Source of the DNA: DATCLS01 sp036563805
GTDB lineage: Bacteria > Actinomycetota > Acidimicrobiia > Acidimicrobiales > VFJN01
Direction: 5' to 3'
Assembly (NCBI GenBank): GCA_036563805.1
Contig: DATCLS010000002.1
Coordinates: forward strand, 110,432-174,431
Length of the DNA: 64,000 nucleotides
The translations under genes were made by a program, and so were the position numbers. Below the pieces are notes generated by a model that was given only the letters and a program-made list of their open reading frames with translations, was not told where the DNA came from and did no database searches. Positions 44,115 through 52,609 of this stretch are shown here, one piece after another (position 1 is the first letter of the stretch; each line of letters starts with the position of its first letter).

Positions 44115-44882
44115 TCAGCGCTCCAGCACGTCGAAGACGGCCTGGGCGTAGCGCCGGCCGCCGGCCGGGGTCAGGTGGATGCCGTCGGACTGGCGGAGCA
44201 CGACCGTCCCGTCGGGCCGGCAGCCCTCCTCGCCCTCCTGGCAGGGGAGCGCGGCGTGGAACTCGCCGTCCGGCCCCAGCCGGTCCTCGGTCTCGATGAC
44301 GTCGATGCGGGGGTGGTCGAGCGACATCCGGCGGTACAGCTCGCGCATGGCCGCCGCCCGGGCCTCGTACTCGGCGTCGCGGATGGGCGGCGGCTCGACG
44401 ACGTACAGGTCGGTGCCGGTCGAGCGGAACATCTCGAGCACGCCCTCGAGCTGGCGGCCGTAGTCGGCGGCCACCGTCTCGGGGGCGCGGGTCTGGCGGG
44501 CCGGGTTGATGCAGGGCTGGAGGTCGTTGCCGGCGAACGACAGGACGAGCACGTCGGGCTCGCGCCGGGCCAGGCGGCGCAGCTGGTCGTTCCACCCGCA
44601 GATGGCCGTGCCGCCGTAGGCGAAGACCTCGGCGTCGAGGCCGTGCTCCTCGGCCAGCTCGAGGAAGCCGGCGCGCGCCTGGTCGGCGAACGAGTCCCCG
44701 ACCAGCGCGACGTCGAGCTCGTGCCGGTCGCGGCCGGAGATCACGTCGCCGATGTCGCTCGACACCACCAGCGCCCCGCCCACGACGACCGCCACCGCCA
44801 CGACGATGGCCCCGGCCACCAGGCTCAGCGTGCTCGGCCGGCCCGAGCCGCCGCCGTCGCCGTCCGCCGCCTCGTCGGCCAT
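44115..44882 (-). CDS. Membrane-anchored SGNH/GDSL hydrolase
   Basis: A 255-residue protein with one N-terminal membrane helix (LSLVAGAIVVAVAVVVGGAL, residues 20-39). The outer domain has the SGNH blocks: VALVGDSFADQA with the catalytic Ser, the Gly in YGGTAICGW, the Asn in SFAGNDLQPC, and DGIHLTPAGGRRYA with Asp and His. It probably removes acyl or acetyl groups from a cell-envelope glycan or lipid. Start ATG chosen to place the helix near the N-terminus; upstream frame is Arg/Pro noise. It lies between DUF1844 and the DUF2461 piece. Confidence 0.82.
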   Translation of the reverse strand: MADEAADGDGGGSGRPSTLSLVAGAIVVAVAVVVGGALVVSSDIGDVISGRDRHELDVALVGDSFADQARAGFLELAEEHGLDAEVFAYGGTAICGWNDQLRRLARREPDVLVLSFAGNDLQPCINPARQTRAPETVAADYGRQLEGVLEMFRSTGTDLYVVEPPPIRDAEYEARAAAMRELYRRMSLDHPRIDVIETEDRLGPDGEFHAALPCQEGEEGCRPDGTVVLRQSDGIHLTPAGGRRYAQAVFDVLER

Positions 44883-44892
44883 GGCTGTCTGG

Positions 44893-45423
44893 TCAGGCCG
44901 TGGCGCCTGGCTCGCCGTGCGACCCGCCGCCAGAACCGGTCGCGTCGCCCGCGCCGTCGGAGCCCGGAGAGCCCGGGGAGGCGTTGCCGCCACCCGACCC
45001 GCCCGAGCCGGCCCGGTTGGCGGCCTCCACGAAGGCCAGCTGGAGCTGGTGGGCGGCCTGGCGCAGCGGTCGCTCGGCCTCACCCAGCCGCGAGCCGAGC
45101 TTCTCGACCACCGCGGTCAGGGCGTCGATGGCGATGCGGGCGTCGTCGAGCTTGGGCTGGGGCTGGGACAGGTGGAGCGCGGCCAGCTCGTAGAACTGCA
45201 GCGCCTGCTGGCCGACGACCGGCCCGGCCGGCGCCTGGACCAGCTGGCGGCGGGCCTCCTCGACCTGGCGCGACATGGCCTCGAGCTGCTCGCGCTGCTC
45301 GGGCGTGAGGTTCTCGAGGTCGACGTCGGTCGGCCCTGCGCCCGGCGGGGGTTGGTTGGGCGGCGACGACGACCGGCCCGGCCGGTCGACGGGGTGCTCA
45401 CCGGAGGGCGTCCAGAGGCTCAT
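44893..45423 (-). CDS. DUF1844-family protein
   Basis: A 176-residue cytosolic protein. The core, ALQFYELAALHLSQPQPKLDD, ARIAIDALTAVVEKLGSRLGEAE, PLRQAAHQLQLAFVEA, matches DUF1844, which is found divergent from or next to infC in many actinobacteria. Both ends are low complexity (Pro-rich start, Gly/Ser-rich end). GGGAGAG lies just ahead of its ATG and TAACCT at 45461-45466 on the minus strand may be the -10. Function unknown. Confidence 0.78.
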   Translation of the reverse strand: MSLWTPSGEHPVDRPGRSSSPPNQPPPGAGPTDVDLENLTPEQREQLEAMSRQVEEARRQLVQAPAGPVVGQQALQFYELAALHLSQPQPKLDDARIAIDALTAVVEKLGSRLGEAERPLRQAAHQLQLAFVEAANRAGSGGSGGGNASPGSPGSDGAGDATGSGGGSHGEPGATA

Positions 45424-45478
45424 CTCTCTCCCGACTGTCGCGTCGTTGCGTGCAGCGTGACAGGTTACGCCGCGGGTA

Positions 45479-45509
45479 TTGCCCGGGCGGCGACGAGCGC
45501 TGATAGCCT
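45479..45509 (+). promoter_or_regulatory. Possible infC operon promoter
   Basis: TTGCCC (45479) and TAGCCT (45504, preceded by TGA as TGATAGCCT) are separated by 19 bases. A start near 45516 would give a leader of about 235 bases before infC, containing both hairpins. Confidence 0.4.
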
Positions 45510-45542
45510 GTGGCGACAACCGAATGGGAAGCGGGGTGTCCC

Positions 45543-45568
45543 GATCGGCTGGTCCCGACCAACCGATC
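45543..45568 (+). other. Stem-loop in the infC leader
   Basis: GATCGG pairs with CCGATC and TGGT with ACCA around CCCG, with one C-A mismatch, giving a 10-bp interrupted stem. It lies ahead of the terminator and could be part of a regulatory fold. Confidence 0.45.
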
Positions 45569-45639
45569 CCGACCGACCCCCACCCGGCCACATGGAGGTG
45601 CGTCGGGTCGATCGATCGCAGGCGGGCCCGGCCCGTGAG

Positions 45640-45675
45640 CGGACGTCGGCTTCCCGGCGTCCGTGTTTCGTTTTT
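45640..45675 (+). terminator. Intrinsic terminator (attenuator) upstream of infC
   Basis: CGGACGTCGG-CTTC-CCGGCGTCCG pairs over 10 bp (one G-T) and is followed by TGTTTCGTTTTT. It stands 76 bases before infC on the same strand, where no upstream gene ends on the plus strand. It is therefore best read as an attenuator of the infC-rpmI-rplT operon. Confidence 0.75.
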
Positions 45676-45750
45676 CAAACGAGATGCGGCGCCGCCCACT
45701 GACAACCATGCGTACGGAGGTGTCTGCGCATACATGAGGAGTGACTGGCG

Positions 45751-46419
45751 ATAGCACCGCCGGCTAACAACGAGCCCCGGATCAACGATCGCATCCGAGC
45801 CCGCGAGGTTCGGCTCGTCGGTCCGGACGGTCAACAGATCGGCATCCGACCGCTGCCGGAGGCCTTGGCCATCGCCCGCGAGGCCGACCTCGACCTGGTC
45901 GAGGTGGCGCCCCAGGCGAACCCGCCCGTCTGCCGGATCATGGATTACGGCAAGTACAAGTACGAGGCGGCGCAGAAGGCCAAGGAGTCCCGCCGCAAGA
46001 CCAGCAGCGTCTCCATCAAGGAGATGAAGTACCGCCCGAAGATCTCGGGGGGCGACTTCGAGACCAAGACGCGCAAGGTCGAGCAGTTCCTGAACGAGGG
46101 CCACAAGGTCAAGGTGACGCTGACGTTCCGGGGACGGGAGATGAACCACCCCGAGCTCGGGCAGCGCATCCTCGACCAGGTCGTCGAAGCGGTCGACCAC
46201 ATCGCCCGGGTCGAGATCTTCCCGCGGCGCGACGGCCGGAACATGACCATGGTGCTCGCCCCCGACCGCAAGGCCCAGGCTGCCAACGAGCGGGCCAAGC
46301 GGCAGCAGGCGGAAGGCGGCCAGCGGTCCAACGGGCGCGACGGCGGCGCGGCCCGCTCGGGCAGCGCCGCCCCCGACGGTCAGCGCCGCGAGCCGAGCGA
46401 CAGGTCGAACGGCGACTGA
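45751..46419 (+). CDS. infC: Translation initiation factor IF-3, AUA start
   Basis: IF3 (222 residues). The N domain begins NEPRINDRIRAREVRLVGPDG and the C domain has KEMKYRPKISGGDFETKTRK; a basic, Gln/Ser-rich tail of about 50 residues ends it. The family region begins a few codons after ATA at 45751. The in-frame TGA lies at 45742, so only CTG (45745) or ATA can start it; GAGGAG at 45736-45741 is 9 bases from ATA and only 3 from CTG. A non-AUG start is a known trait of infC, used for autocontrol by IF3. Next genes are rpmI and rplT. Confidence 0.92.
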   Translation: MAPPANNEPRINDRIRAREVRLVGPDGQQIGIRPLPEALAIAREADLDLVEVAPQANPPVCRIMDYGKYKYEAAQKAKESRRKTSSVSIKEMKYRPKISGGDFETKTRKVEQFLNEGHKVKVTLTFRGREMNHPELGQRILDQVVEAVDHIARVEIFPRRDGRNMTMVLAPDRKAQAANERAKRQQAEGGQRSNGRDGGAARSGSAAPDGQRREPSDRSNGD

Positions 46420-46460
46420 CCCGGGCCCCGGCCCGGACAACGAGAGCGACTGACAGACAG

Positions 46461-46480
46461 GGGCGGCCTTCGGGCCGCCC
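46461..46480 (+). other. UUCG hairpin between infC and rpmI
   Basis: GGGCGGCC-TTCG-GGCCGCCC is a perfect 8-bp stem with a UUCG loop, 18 bases before the rpmI ATG. There is no T run. It may shield the rpmI ribosome site, protect RNA ends, or bind L20. Confidence 0.55.
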
Positions 46481-46498
46481 GATCACCGAGGTACCCCC

Positions 46499-46693
46499 AT
46501 GCCCAAGATGAAGACGCACCGCGGCGCGGCCAAGCGGTTCAAGGTGACCGGCACCGGCAAGCTGCGGCGCCGGCAGGCGAACATGAACCACATCCTCGAG
46601 AAGAAGCCGTCCAAGCGCACTCGGCGCCTGAAGCGTGCGGCGGACCTCCATCCCGGGGACGAGGCGCGCATCAACCGCATGCTCGGCCGCTGA
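46499..46693 (+). CDS. rpmI: 50S ribosomal protein L35
   Basis: L35 (64 residues): MPKMKTHRGAAKRFKVTGTG, KLRRRQANMNHILEKKPSK, RTRRLKRAA, HPGDEARINRMLG in order. Highly basic and of usual length. GAGG lies 7 bases ahead of the ATG. Confidence 0.97.
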   Translation: MPKMKTHRGAAKRFKVTGTGKLRRRQANMNHILEKKPSKRTRRLKRAADLHPGDEARINRMLGR

Positions 46694-46766
46694 CCGGAGC
46701 CTGATCCGGGCGCGCGCCGCCCCTCCGTTCCCTCCCCGCCCCCCGATCGACGAAAGGAGCTCCCCC

Positions 46767-47153
46767 ATGGCCCGGGTGAAGCGTTCCGTCCACGCCAAGA
46801 AGAAGCGCCGCGTCACGCTCGAGCGCGCCAAGGGCTACTACGGCAACAAGAGCCGGTCGCCGCGCGCCGCCAACGAGCAGGTGATGCACAGCCTGCAGTA
46901 CGCCTACCGCGACCGGCGCGCCCGCAAGGGCGACTTCCGGCGGCTGTGGATCCAGCGCATCAACGCCGCCTGCCGCCAGAACGGCATGTCCTACAGCCGG
47001 TTCATCGCCGGCCTCCGGGAGGCCGGCGTCGAGGTCGACCGCAAGGTGCTCGCGGACCTGGCCGTGACCGACCCGACCGCCTTCAGCGCCCTCGTGGCCA
47101 GCGCGGGCAAGGCGCTGGACGGGAAGCCGCGGGCCACCGCGGCGTCCGCCTAG
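46767..47153 (+). CDS. rplT: 50S ribosomal protein L20
   Basis: L20 (128 residues) binds 23S rRNA early in assembly. MARVKRSVHAKKKRRVTLE, AKGYYGNKSRS, YAYRDRRARKGDFRRLWIQR and NGMSYSRFIAGL are typical. AAAGGAGC precedes the ATG. In other bacteria L20 represses its own operon by binding leader RNA that mimics rRNA; the leader here is structured. The last 10 residues are an Ala-rich extension. Confidence 0.97.
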   Translation: MARVKRSVHAKKKRRVTLERAKGYYGNKSRSPRAANEQVMHSLQYAYRDRRARKGDFRRLWIQRINAACRQNGMSYSRFIAGLREAGVEVDRKVLADLAVTDPTAFSALVASAGKALDGKPRATAASA

Positions 47154-47156
47154 GCG

Positions 47157-48014
47157 GTGCCCCGCCCGGCGCCGCCGGCGCCGACAGGCCCGGTGGTGGG
47201 CCCCCGGCATCCTTCCATCCAGCGGCTGCGGCGCCTCTCCCGGCGCCGCAGCTCGCGTTCGGAGGAGGGGGCCTACGTCATCGACGGCCCCGTCCTGCTC
47301 GGCGAGGCCCTCGACGCCGGCGTCCCGCTGATCGAGGTGGTGGCCGAGCCGGGCGCGCCCGGGCCGCTGCTCCGGCGGGCCGAGGCGGCCGGCGTCCCGG
47401 TCCGCCACGCGGCGGCGGGCACGCTGGCCCGCGCCACCGACACGACCACGCCCCAGCCGGTGGCGGCCGTGGCCGCCCTGCCGGGTGGCGACGCTGCCAG
47501 CCAGCTGGCGGCCGCGGTGGCGGCGGCGGGGCCGCTGGCGCTGGTGCTGGTCGGCGTCGCCGACCCCGGAAACGCCGGGACGCTGCTGCGGTCGGCCGAG
47601 GCCGCCGGCGGGGGCGCCGCCTTGTTCTGCGACGGTTCGGTCGACCCCTACGGCCCCAAGTGCGTGCGCGCGTCGGCCGGCTCGCTGTTCCGCCTGGCGG
47701 TCGCGCGCGACGTCCCGTCCGACGCCGCGCTCGCCGCCCTCGGCGCCGCCGGCGTCACGACCGTCGGGACGCTCGCCCGGGGGGTCGACACGGCCTACGA
47801 TCACGTCGACCTGGCCGGGCCGGTGGCGATCGTGCTCGGCAGCGAGGCGCACGGCCTGCCGCCGGCCGTCGCCGAGCGGGTCGACCGGGCCGTCACGATC
47901 CCCATGGCGGGCCGGACCGAATCGCTGAACGTGGCCATGGCGGGCACGATCCTGTGCTTCGAGTCGCTGCGGCAGCGGCGGGCCTCGGGCCTGCGGAACC
48001 AACTGGACCGATAG
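47157..48014 (+). CDS. TrmH/SpoU-family rRNA 2'-O-methyltransferase
   Basis: A 285-residue SPOUT enzyme (tsnR-like position between rplT and pheS, as in other actinobacteria). The N-terminal substrate-binding domain covers about 1-110 (HPSIQRLRRLSRRR, YVIDGPVLLGEAL). The knot has LVGVADPGNAGTLLRSAEAAG, IVLGSEAHGLPP and IPMAGRTESLNVAMAGTI. It methylates a ribose of rRNA, site unknown; family members include thiostrepton-resistance enzymes, but that cannot be assumed. GTG start 3 bases after rplT. Confidence 0.9.
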   Translation: MPRPAPPAPTGPVVGPRHPSIQRLRRLSRRRSSRSEEGAYVIDGPVLLGEALDAGVPLIEVVAEPGAPGPLLRRAEAAGVPVRHAAAGTLARATDTTTPQPVAAVAALPGGDAASQLAAAVAAAGPLALVLVGVADPGNAGTLLRSAEAAGGGAALFCDGSVDPYGPKCVRASAGSLFRLAVARDVPSDAALAALGAAGVTTVGTLARGVDTAYDHVDLAGPVAIVLGSEAHGLPPAVAERVDRAVTIPMAGRTESLNVAMAGTILCFESLRQRRASGLRNQLDR

Positions 48015-48043
48015 CCGCCGCGAGCGGCAGGGTGACGAGCTAC

Positions 48044-49054
48044 ATGAGCGACGACCTATCCCGCACGATCTCCGGCATCGAGGACGAGGCCCGCGCCCGC
48101 GTGGCCGCGGCGACCACCCTCGACGAGCTGGACGCGCTCAAGACCGAGCTGTTGGGCCGCAAGTCGCAGTTGGTCGCCCTCCGCCAACGCCTGGGATCGC
48201 TCGACCCCGACGAGCGCCGCATCGCCGGCAAGGCGCTCAACGCCGCGTTCGAGACCGTCTCCGCCCTGCTGGCCGACCGGCGCGCTGCCCTCGAGGCCGA
48301 GGCCCGCCGGGCCCGGCTCGAGGCCGAGCGGCTCGACCTCACCGAGGTCCTGCCCGGCCCCGGCGTCGGGCACCTCCACCTCGTCACCCAGGCCATCGCC
48401 GAGCTCGAGGACCTGTTCGTCGGCATGGGCTACACGGTCGCCGAGGGGCCCGAGGTCGAGACCGACTGGCACAACTTCGGGGCGCTCAACTTCCCCGAGG
48501 GCCACCCGGCCCGCGACATGTACGACACGCTGTACGTCGACTACGGCAAGCCGGGCTCGACCCTCCTGCGCACCCACACCTCGCCGGTCCAGGTGCGGGT
48601 GATGACGAGCGGCCCGCCGCCGTACTACACGGTCATCCCCGGCCGGGTGTTCCGGTCCGACACGGCCGACGCCACCCACGTGCCGGTCTTCCACCAGATC
48701 GAGGGCCTGGTCGTCGACCGCGACATCACGCTCGCCGACCTGGCCGGCACCATCGACGCCTTCACCAAGGCCTACTTCGGCGGCGACTTCACGTCCCGCC
48801 TGCGGCCGTCCTACTTCCCGTTCACCGAGCCGTCCGCCGAGTTCGACATCCAGCGGCCCGACGGCACCTGGCTCGAGCTCGGGGGGTGCGGGATGGTCCA
48901 CCCCAACGTGCTGGCCAACTGCGGGCTCGACCCCGAGGAGTGGCAGGGCTTCGCGTTCGGCTTCGGCATCGACCGCCTGGCGGCGGCCCGCCACGGCGTC
49001 GCCGACCTGCGCGACCTGTTCACCAACGACATCCGCTTCCTGTCGCAGTTCTAG
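48044..49054 (+). CDS. pheS: Phenylalanine--tRNA ligase alpha chain
   Basis: PheS (336 residues). The N-terminal coiled coil (residues 1-90) binds tRNA-Phe; the class II catalytic core has HPARDMYDTLYV, LLRTHTSPVQVRVM, PGRVFRSDTADATH, and FEIHQ-like VFHQIEGLVVD, ending in GFGIDRLAAARHGVADLRDLF. The ATG at 48044 was taken; a GTG 12 bases upstream is possible. pheT follows after 11 bases. Confidence 0.96.
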   Translation: MSDDLSRTISGIEDEARARVAAATTLDELDALKTELLGRKSQLVALRQRLGSLDPDERRIAGKALNAAFETVSALLADRRAALEAEARRARLEAERLDLTEVLPGPGVGHLHLVTQAIAELEDLFVGMGYTVAEGPEVETDWHNFGALNFPEGHPARDMYDTLYVDYGKPGSTLLRTHTSPVQVRVMTSGPPPYYTVIPGRVFRSDTADATHVPVFHQIEGLVVDRDITLADLAGTIDAFTKAYFGGDFTSRLRPSYFPFTEPSAEFDIQRPDGTWLELGGCGMVHPNVLANCGLDPEEWQGFAFGFGIDRLAAARHGVADLRDLFTNDIRFLSQF

Positions 49055-49065
49055 AAGGGCGACCG

Positions 49066-51435
49066 ATGAAGGTCCTGCTGTCCTGGCTCCGTGACTTCGC
49101 GCCGATCGAGGGCGACCCCGACGAGCTCGGCGAGCAGCTGAGCGACCTCGGCCTGGCGGTCGAGGGGATGGAGCGGCTGGGGGAGGGGCTCGACGGCGTG
49201 GTCGTCGCCCGCGTCCTCGCCACCCGCCCGCACCCCAACGCCGACAAGATCCAGCTCGTCGACGTCGACGCCGGCGACGGCGAGGCGCTGCAGATCGCCT
49301 GCGGCGCCTTCAACATGAAGCCCGGCGACCTCGTCCCCCTGGCCACGATCGGCACCACCCTGCCCAACGGCATGGAGATCGGCCGGCGCAAGATGCGGGG
49401 CGAGTGGTCGAACGGCATGCTGTGCGCCCCCGACGAGGTGGGCCTGGGCGGCGACCACAGCGGCATCCTCATCCTGCCGCCCGACCTCGAGGTGGGCGCC
49501 CCGTTCGCCGAGGCCATGGGCCTGGCGGCCGACGTCCTCTACGACCTCGAGGTCAACCCCAACCGGCCCGACGCCATGTCGGTGGCGGGCGTAGCCCGCG
49601 ACCTGGCCGCCCGCCTGGGCGTGCCGTTCACGCTGCCCGAGCCGGCGGTCGACGAGGTCCCGGGCGAGCGCATCCGCGACGTGAGCGTCGACATTCTCGA
49701 CCCCGACCTGTGCGGCCGGTTCAGCGCGCGGGTCATCCGGGGCGTGACCGTCGGCGAGTCCGACCCGGCCGTCGCCCGGCGGCTGACCCTGCTCGGCATG
49801 CGGCCGATCAACAACGTGGTCGACGCGTCCAACTACGTGATGCTCGAGCTGGGCCAGCCCAACCACGCGTACGACCTGGCCCGGGTGGCCGGGCCCGGGT
49901 TCCGGGTGCGGCGGGCCCGCGCCGGCGAGACGATCGTGACGCTCGACCGCGTCGAGCGGACGCTGACGACCGACGACCTGCTGATCTGCGACGCCGAGGA
50001 CGTGCCGGTCGGCATCGCCGGCATAATGGGCGGCGCCGACAGCGAGATCGGGCCCGAGACCACCGACGTGCTGGTCGAGGTCGCCTGGTTCCTGCCCCTC
50101 GCCATCGCGAAGACGTCGCGGCGCCTCAAGCTGCGGTCCGACGCCTCGGCCCGGTTCGAGAAGGGCTGCGACCCCGAGATCGTCGAGCTGGCCCACCGCC
50201 GGCTGGCCGAGCTGCTGGCCCCGACCGGCGCCCGGCTCGAGGCGGGCCTCGTCGACGCCCGGGGCGAGCTGCCCGGCCGTGAGCCGGTCCGGGTGCGCAC
50301 CGCCCGCATCAACAAGCTGCTCGGCACCGACCTCGACCGCGACCGGGTGGCGGCGCTGCTCGAGCCGATCGGGTTCGCCCCCACCCCGGCGGGCGACCAC
50401 GACCTCGACGTGACCGTGCCCTCGTGGCGCTACGACTCGTCGACCGAGATCGACGTCGTCGAAGAGGTGGCCCGGATGTACGGGTACACGAAGATCGGCC
50501 GCCGGGTGCCGCGCTCGGCCGACGCCGGCCACCTCACCCCCCGCCAGCACGAGCGCCGCCGGCTGCGGGCCCTGCTGGTCGGGCGCGGCCTGGCCGAGGC
50601 CATGCCGATGCCGTTCCTGGCCCCCGGCGACCTCGAGCGGGCCGGCCTGCCCGGCGACGGGCTGACGATCAGCAACCCGCTCGTGGCCGAGGAGTCGGTG
50701 CTGCGCACCTCGCTGCTCCCCGGGCTGGTCAAGGCCGTGGCCACCAACGCCGCCCGCCGCAACACCGGCGTGGCCCTGTTCGAGATCGGCCACGTGTTCC
50801 GTCGGCCGGCGCCCAACGGCGAGGAGCCGCCGCTGCCCGACGAGCGCGAGATGCTGGGCGTGGCGCTGGCCGGCCGCGAGGCTCCCGAGGCCGTGCATAC
50901 CTGGCGGGCTGTGGAGGAGACCCTCGACCTGGCCGGCGTGCAGGTCCGCAACGGCCCGGTGCCCGGCCTGCACCCCACCCGGTCGGCCGAGCTGGTCGGC
51001 CCCGGGGGCGAGGCGGTGGGGGCGCTGGGCGAGATCGACCCCGCCGTCCTCGAGGCCCACGGCATCGGCGAGCGGGTGGCCTGGCTCGAGGTCGACCTCG
51101 ACGAGGTGGCCCGGCTGCCCCGCACCGGGCGCGTCTACCGGCCGATCAGCGTCTACCCGTCCAGCGACATCGACCTGGCGTTCGAGGTCGACGACGGGGT
51201 GCCGGCCACCGACATCGAGGCCACGTTGCGCGAGGCGGCGGGCGACCGCCTGGCGTCGCTGCGCCTGTTCGACGTCTACCGCGGCGCCGGCATCGCCGAG
51301 GGCCGCCGCAGCCTGGCCTACTCGCTGCGCCTCGAGGCCCTCGACCACACGCTGACCGACGACGAGGTGGCCGAGATCCGCCGCCGGGCGGTCGAGGCCG
51401 TCGAGCGCGCCCACCCGGCGACGCTGCGCGGCTGA
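49066..51435 (+). CDS. pheT: Phenylalanine--tRNA ligase beta chain
   Basis: PheT (789 residues), partner of PheS. In order: MKVLLSWLRDFAPIE, an EMAP/OB tRNA-binding domain (HPNADKIQLVDVD, about 40-150), the B3/B4 editing domain (RPINNVVDASNYVMLELGQPNHAYD), B5 (about 400-470), the inactive synthetase-like core, and the C-terminal anticodon-binding FDX domain (SVYPSSDIDLAFEVDD). Full length. It ends the translation operon. Confidence 0.96.
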   Translation: MKVLLSWLRDFAPIEGDPDELGEQLSDLGLAVEGMERLGEGLDGVVVARVLATRPHPNADKIQLVDVDAGDGEALQIACGAFNMKPGDLVPLATIGTTLPNGMEIGRRKMRGEWSNGMLCAPDEVGLGGDHSGILILPPDLEVGAPFAEAMGLAADVLYDLEVNPNRPDAMSVAGVARDLAARLGVPFTLPEPAVDEVPGERIRDVSVDILDPDLCGRFSARVIRGVTVGESDPAVARRLTLLGMRPINNVVDASNYVMLELGQPNHAYDLARVAGPGFRVRRARAGETIVTLDRVERTLTTDDLLICDAEDVPVGIAGIMGGADSEIGPETTDVLVEVAWFLPLAIAKTSRRLKLRSDASARFEKGCDPEIVELAHRRLAELLAPTGARLEAGLVDARGELPGREPVRVRTARINKLLGTDLDRDRVAALLEPIGFAPTPAGDHDLDVTVPSWRYDSSTEIDVVEEVARMYGYTKIGRRVPRSADAGHLTPRQHERRRLRALLVGRGLAEAMPMPFLAPGDLERAGLPGDGLTISNPLVAEESVLRTSLLPGLVKAVATNAARRNTGVALFEIGHVFRRPAPNGEEPPLPDEREMLGVALAGREAPEAVHTWRAVEETLDLAGVQVRNGPVPGLHPTRSAELVGPGGEAVGALGEIDPAVLEAHGIGERVAWLEVDLDEVARLPRTGRVYRPISVYPSSDIDLAFEVDDGVPATDIEATLREAAGDRLASLRLFDVYRGAGIAEGRRSLAYSLRLEALDHTLTDDEVAEIRRRAVEAVERAHPATLRG

Positions 51436-51533
51436 GACGCGGGGCGGCCGACCGCTGGGTCGCCGCCCCCGTTCGTCCGTCGTGGGCCGTCGGTGAGGCC
51501 GGTCGGAGGCAGCCTTGCGGCCTATGCGGCCGC

Positions 51534-51562
51534 TTGCATGACTATGCAGCCGACCGTATGCT
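51534..51562 (+). promoter_or_regulatory. argC promoter
   Basis: TTGCAT (51534-51539) and TATGCT (51557-51562) with a 17-base spacer. The -10 ends 6 bases before the argC ATG, so the arginine operon mRNA should be leaderless. The ARG box overlaps the -35 and spacer. Confidence 0.65.
51535..51548. promoter_or_regulatory. ARG box (ArgR operator) at the argC promoter
   Basis: TGCATGACTATGCA has the TGCAT-N4-ATGCA form and differs from the carA box only in its central four bases. An imperfect half-site (ATGCG at 51524) lies 20 bases upstream, the same offset as at carA. ArgR bound here would cover the -35. Confidence 0.8.
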
Positions 51563-51568
51563 GACGCG

Positions 51569-52609
51569 ATGACATCGGTCGGCATCGTCGGGGCCTCGGG
51601 CTACACAGGGGCCGAGCTGCTGCGGCTCTGCGCGCAGCATCCGTCCTTCGACGTCCGGGTGGCCACCGGTGACTCCCAGGCGGGCAACCGCATCGCCGCT
51701 CTGTATCCGAGCCTGGCGGCCGCCTACGGCGACGCCACGTTCGAGGCGTACGACCCGGCCGCCTGCGACGGCCTCGACCTCGTGTTCCTGGCGCTGCCGC
51801 ACGGCGCTTCGCAGGCGGTGGTGCCCGAGCTGCGGGGCCGGGTGGGCAAGGTCATCGACCTGGCCGCCGACTTCCGCCTGCAGGACCCGTCGCTGTATCC
51901 GCGGTGGTACGGCGAGCCGCACACGGCCCCCGAGCTGCTGGGCGGCTTCGTCTACGGGCTGCCCGAGCTGTTCCGCGACGAGATCCGCACCGCGGACGCC
52001 GTGGCCGCCCCCGGCTGCTACGTGACGGCGGCGTCGCTGGCGCTGGCCCCGCTGCTGCGGGCCGGGCTGGCCGAGCCGACCGGGATCGTGGTCGACGCGG
52101 CCTCCGGGGTGTCGGGCGCCGGGCGGGGGCCCAAGGCCACCACCGCCTTCTGCGCCGTCGACGAGGATTTCACCGCCTACGGCCTGCTCACCCACCGGCA
52201 CACGCCCGAGATCGAGCAGACCCTGACCCGGGTCGCCGGCGCGGACGTCCAGGTGCTGTTCACGCCGCACCTGGCGCCGATGAGCCGGGGCATCCTCGCC
52301 ACCTGCTACGCCCGCCCGGCCGGGGCGGCGACGCTCGGGTCCGACGAGGTCCTGGCCACGGTCCGCAAAGCGTGGGCCGACGAGCCGTTCGTGGCCGTCG
52401 TCGAGGGGTCGCCCTCGACCAAGGCCACGCTCGGGTCCAACGTCGTGCAGGTCGGCGCCCTGGCCGACGAGCGGACCGGGTGGCTGGTGGCCCTGGCCGC
52501 GCTCGACAACCTGACCAAGGGGGCGTCCGGTCAGGCGATCCAGTGCGCCAACCTCATGCTCGGCCTGCCCGAGGAGACGGGCCTTCCCGTCGCGGGGGTG
52601 TATCCGTGA
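51569..52609 (+). CDS. argC: N-acetyl-gamma-glutamyl-phosphate reductase
   Basis: ArgC (346 residues) reduces N-acetylglutamyl phosphate. The NADP loop is IVGASGYTGAELLRL; the catalytic Cys is in AAPGCYVTAASLAL; HRHTPEIEQ and FTPHLAPMSRGIL are family blocks. First gene of the arginine operon argC-J-B-D-F-R-G-H. The ATG lies at the predicted transcript start. Confidence 0.96.
   Translation: MTSVGIVGASGYTGAELLRLCAQHPSFDVRVATGDSQAGNRIAALYPSLAAAYGDATFEAYDPAACDGLDLVFLALPHGASQAVVPELRGRVGKVIDLAADFRLQDPSLYPRWYGEPHTAPELLGGFVYGLPELFRDEIRTADAVAAPGCYVTAASLALAPLLRAGLAEPTGIVVDAASGVSGAGRGPKATTAFCAVDEDFTAYGLLTHRHTPEIEQTLTRVAGADVQVLFTPHLAPMSRGILATCYARPAGAATLGSDEVLATVRKAWADEPFVAVVEGSPSTKATLGSNVVQVGALADERTGWLVALAALDNLTKGASGQAIQCANLMLGLPEETGLPVAGVYP

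Larger units (their letters stand above)
45424..45750. other. Divergent promoter region and structured infC leader
   Basis: This 327-base space between the DUF1844 gene and infC carries promoters in both directions, a stem-loop at 45543 and an intrinsic terminator at 45640. No coding sequence is supported in it. It is detailed in separate entries. Confidence 0.7.
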
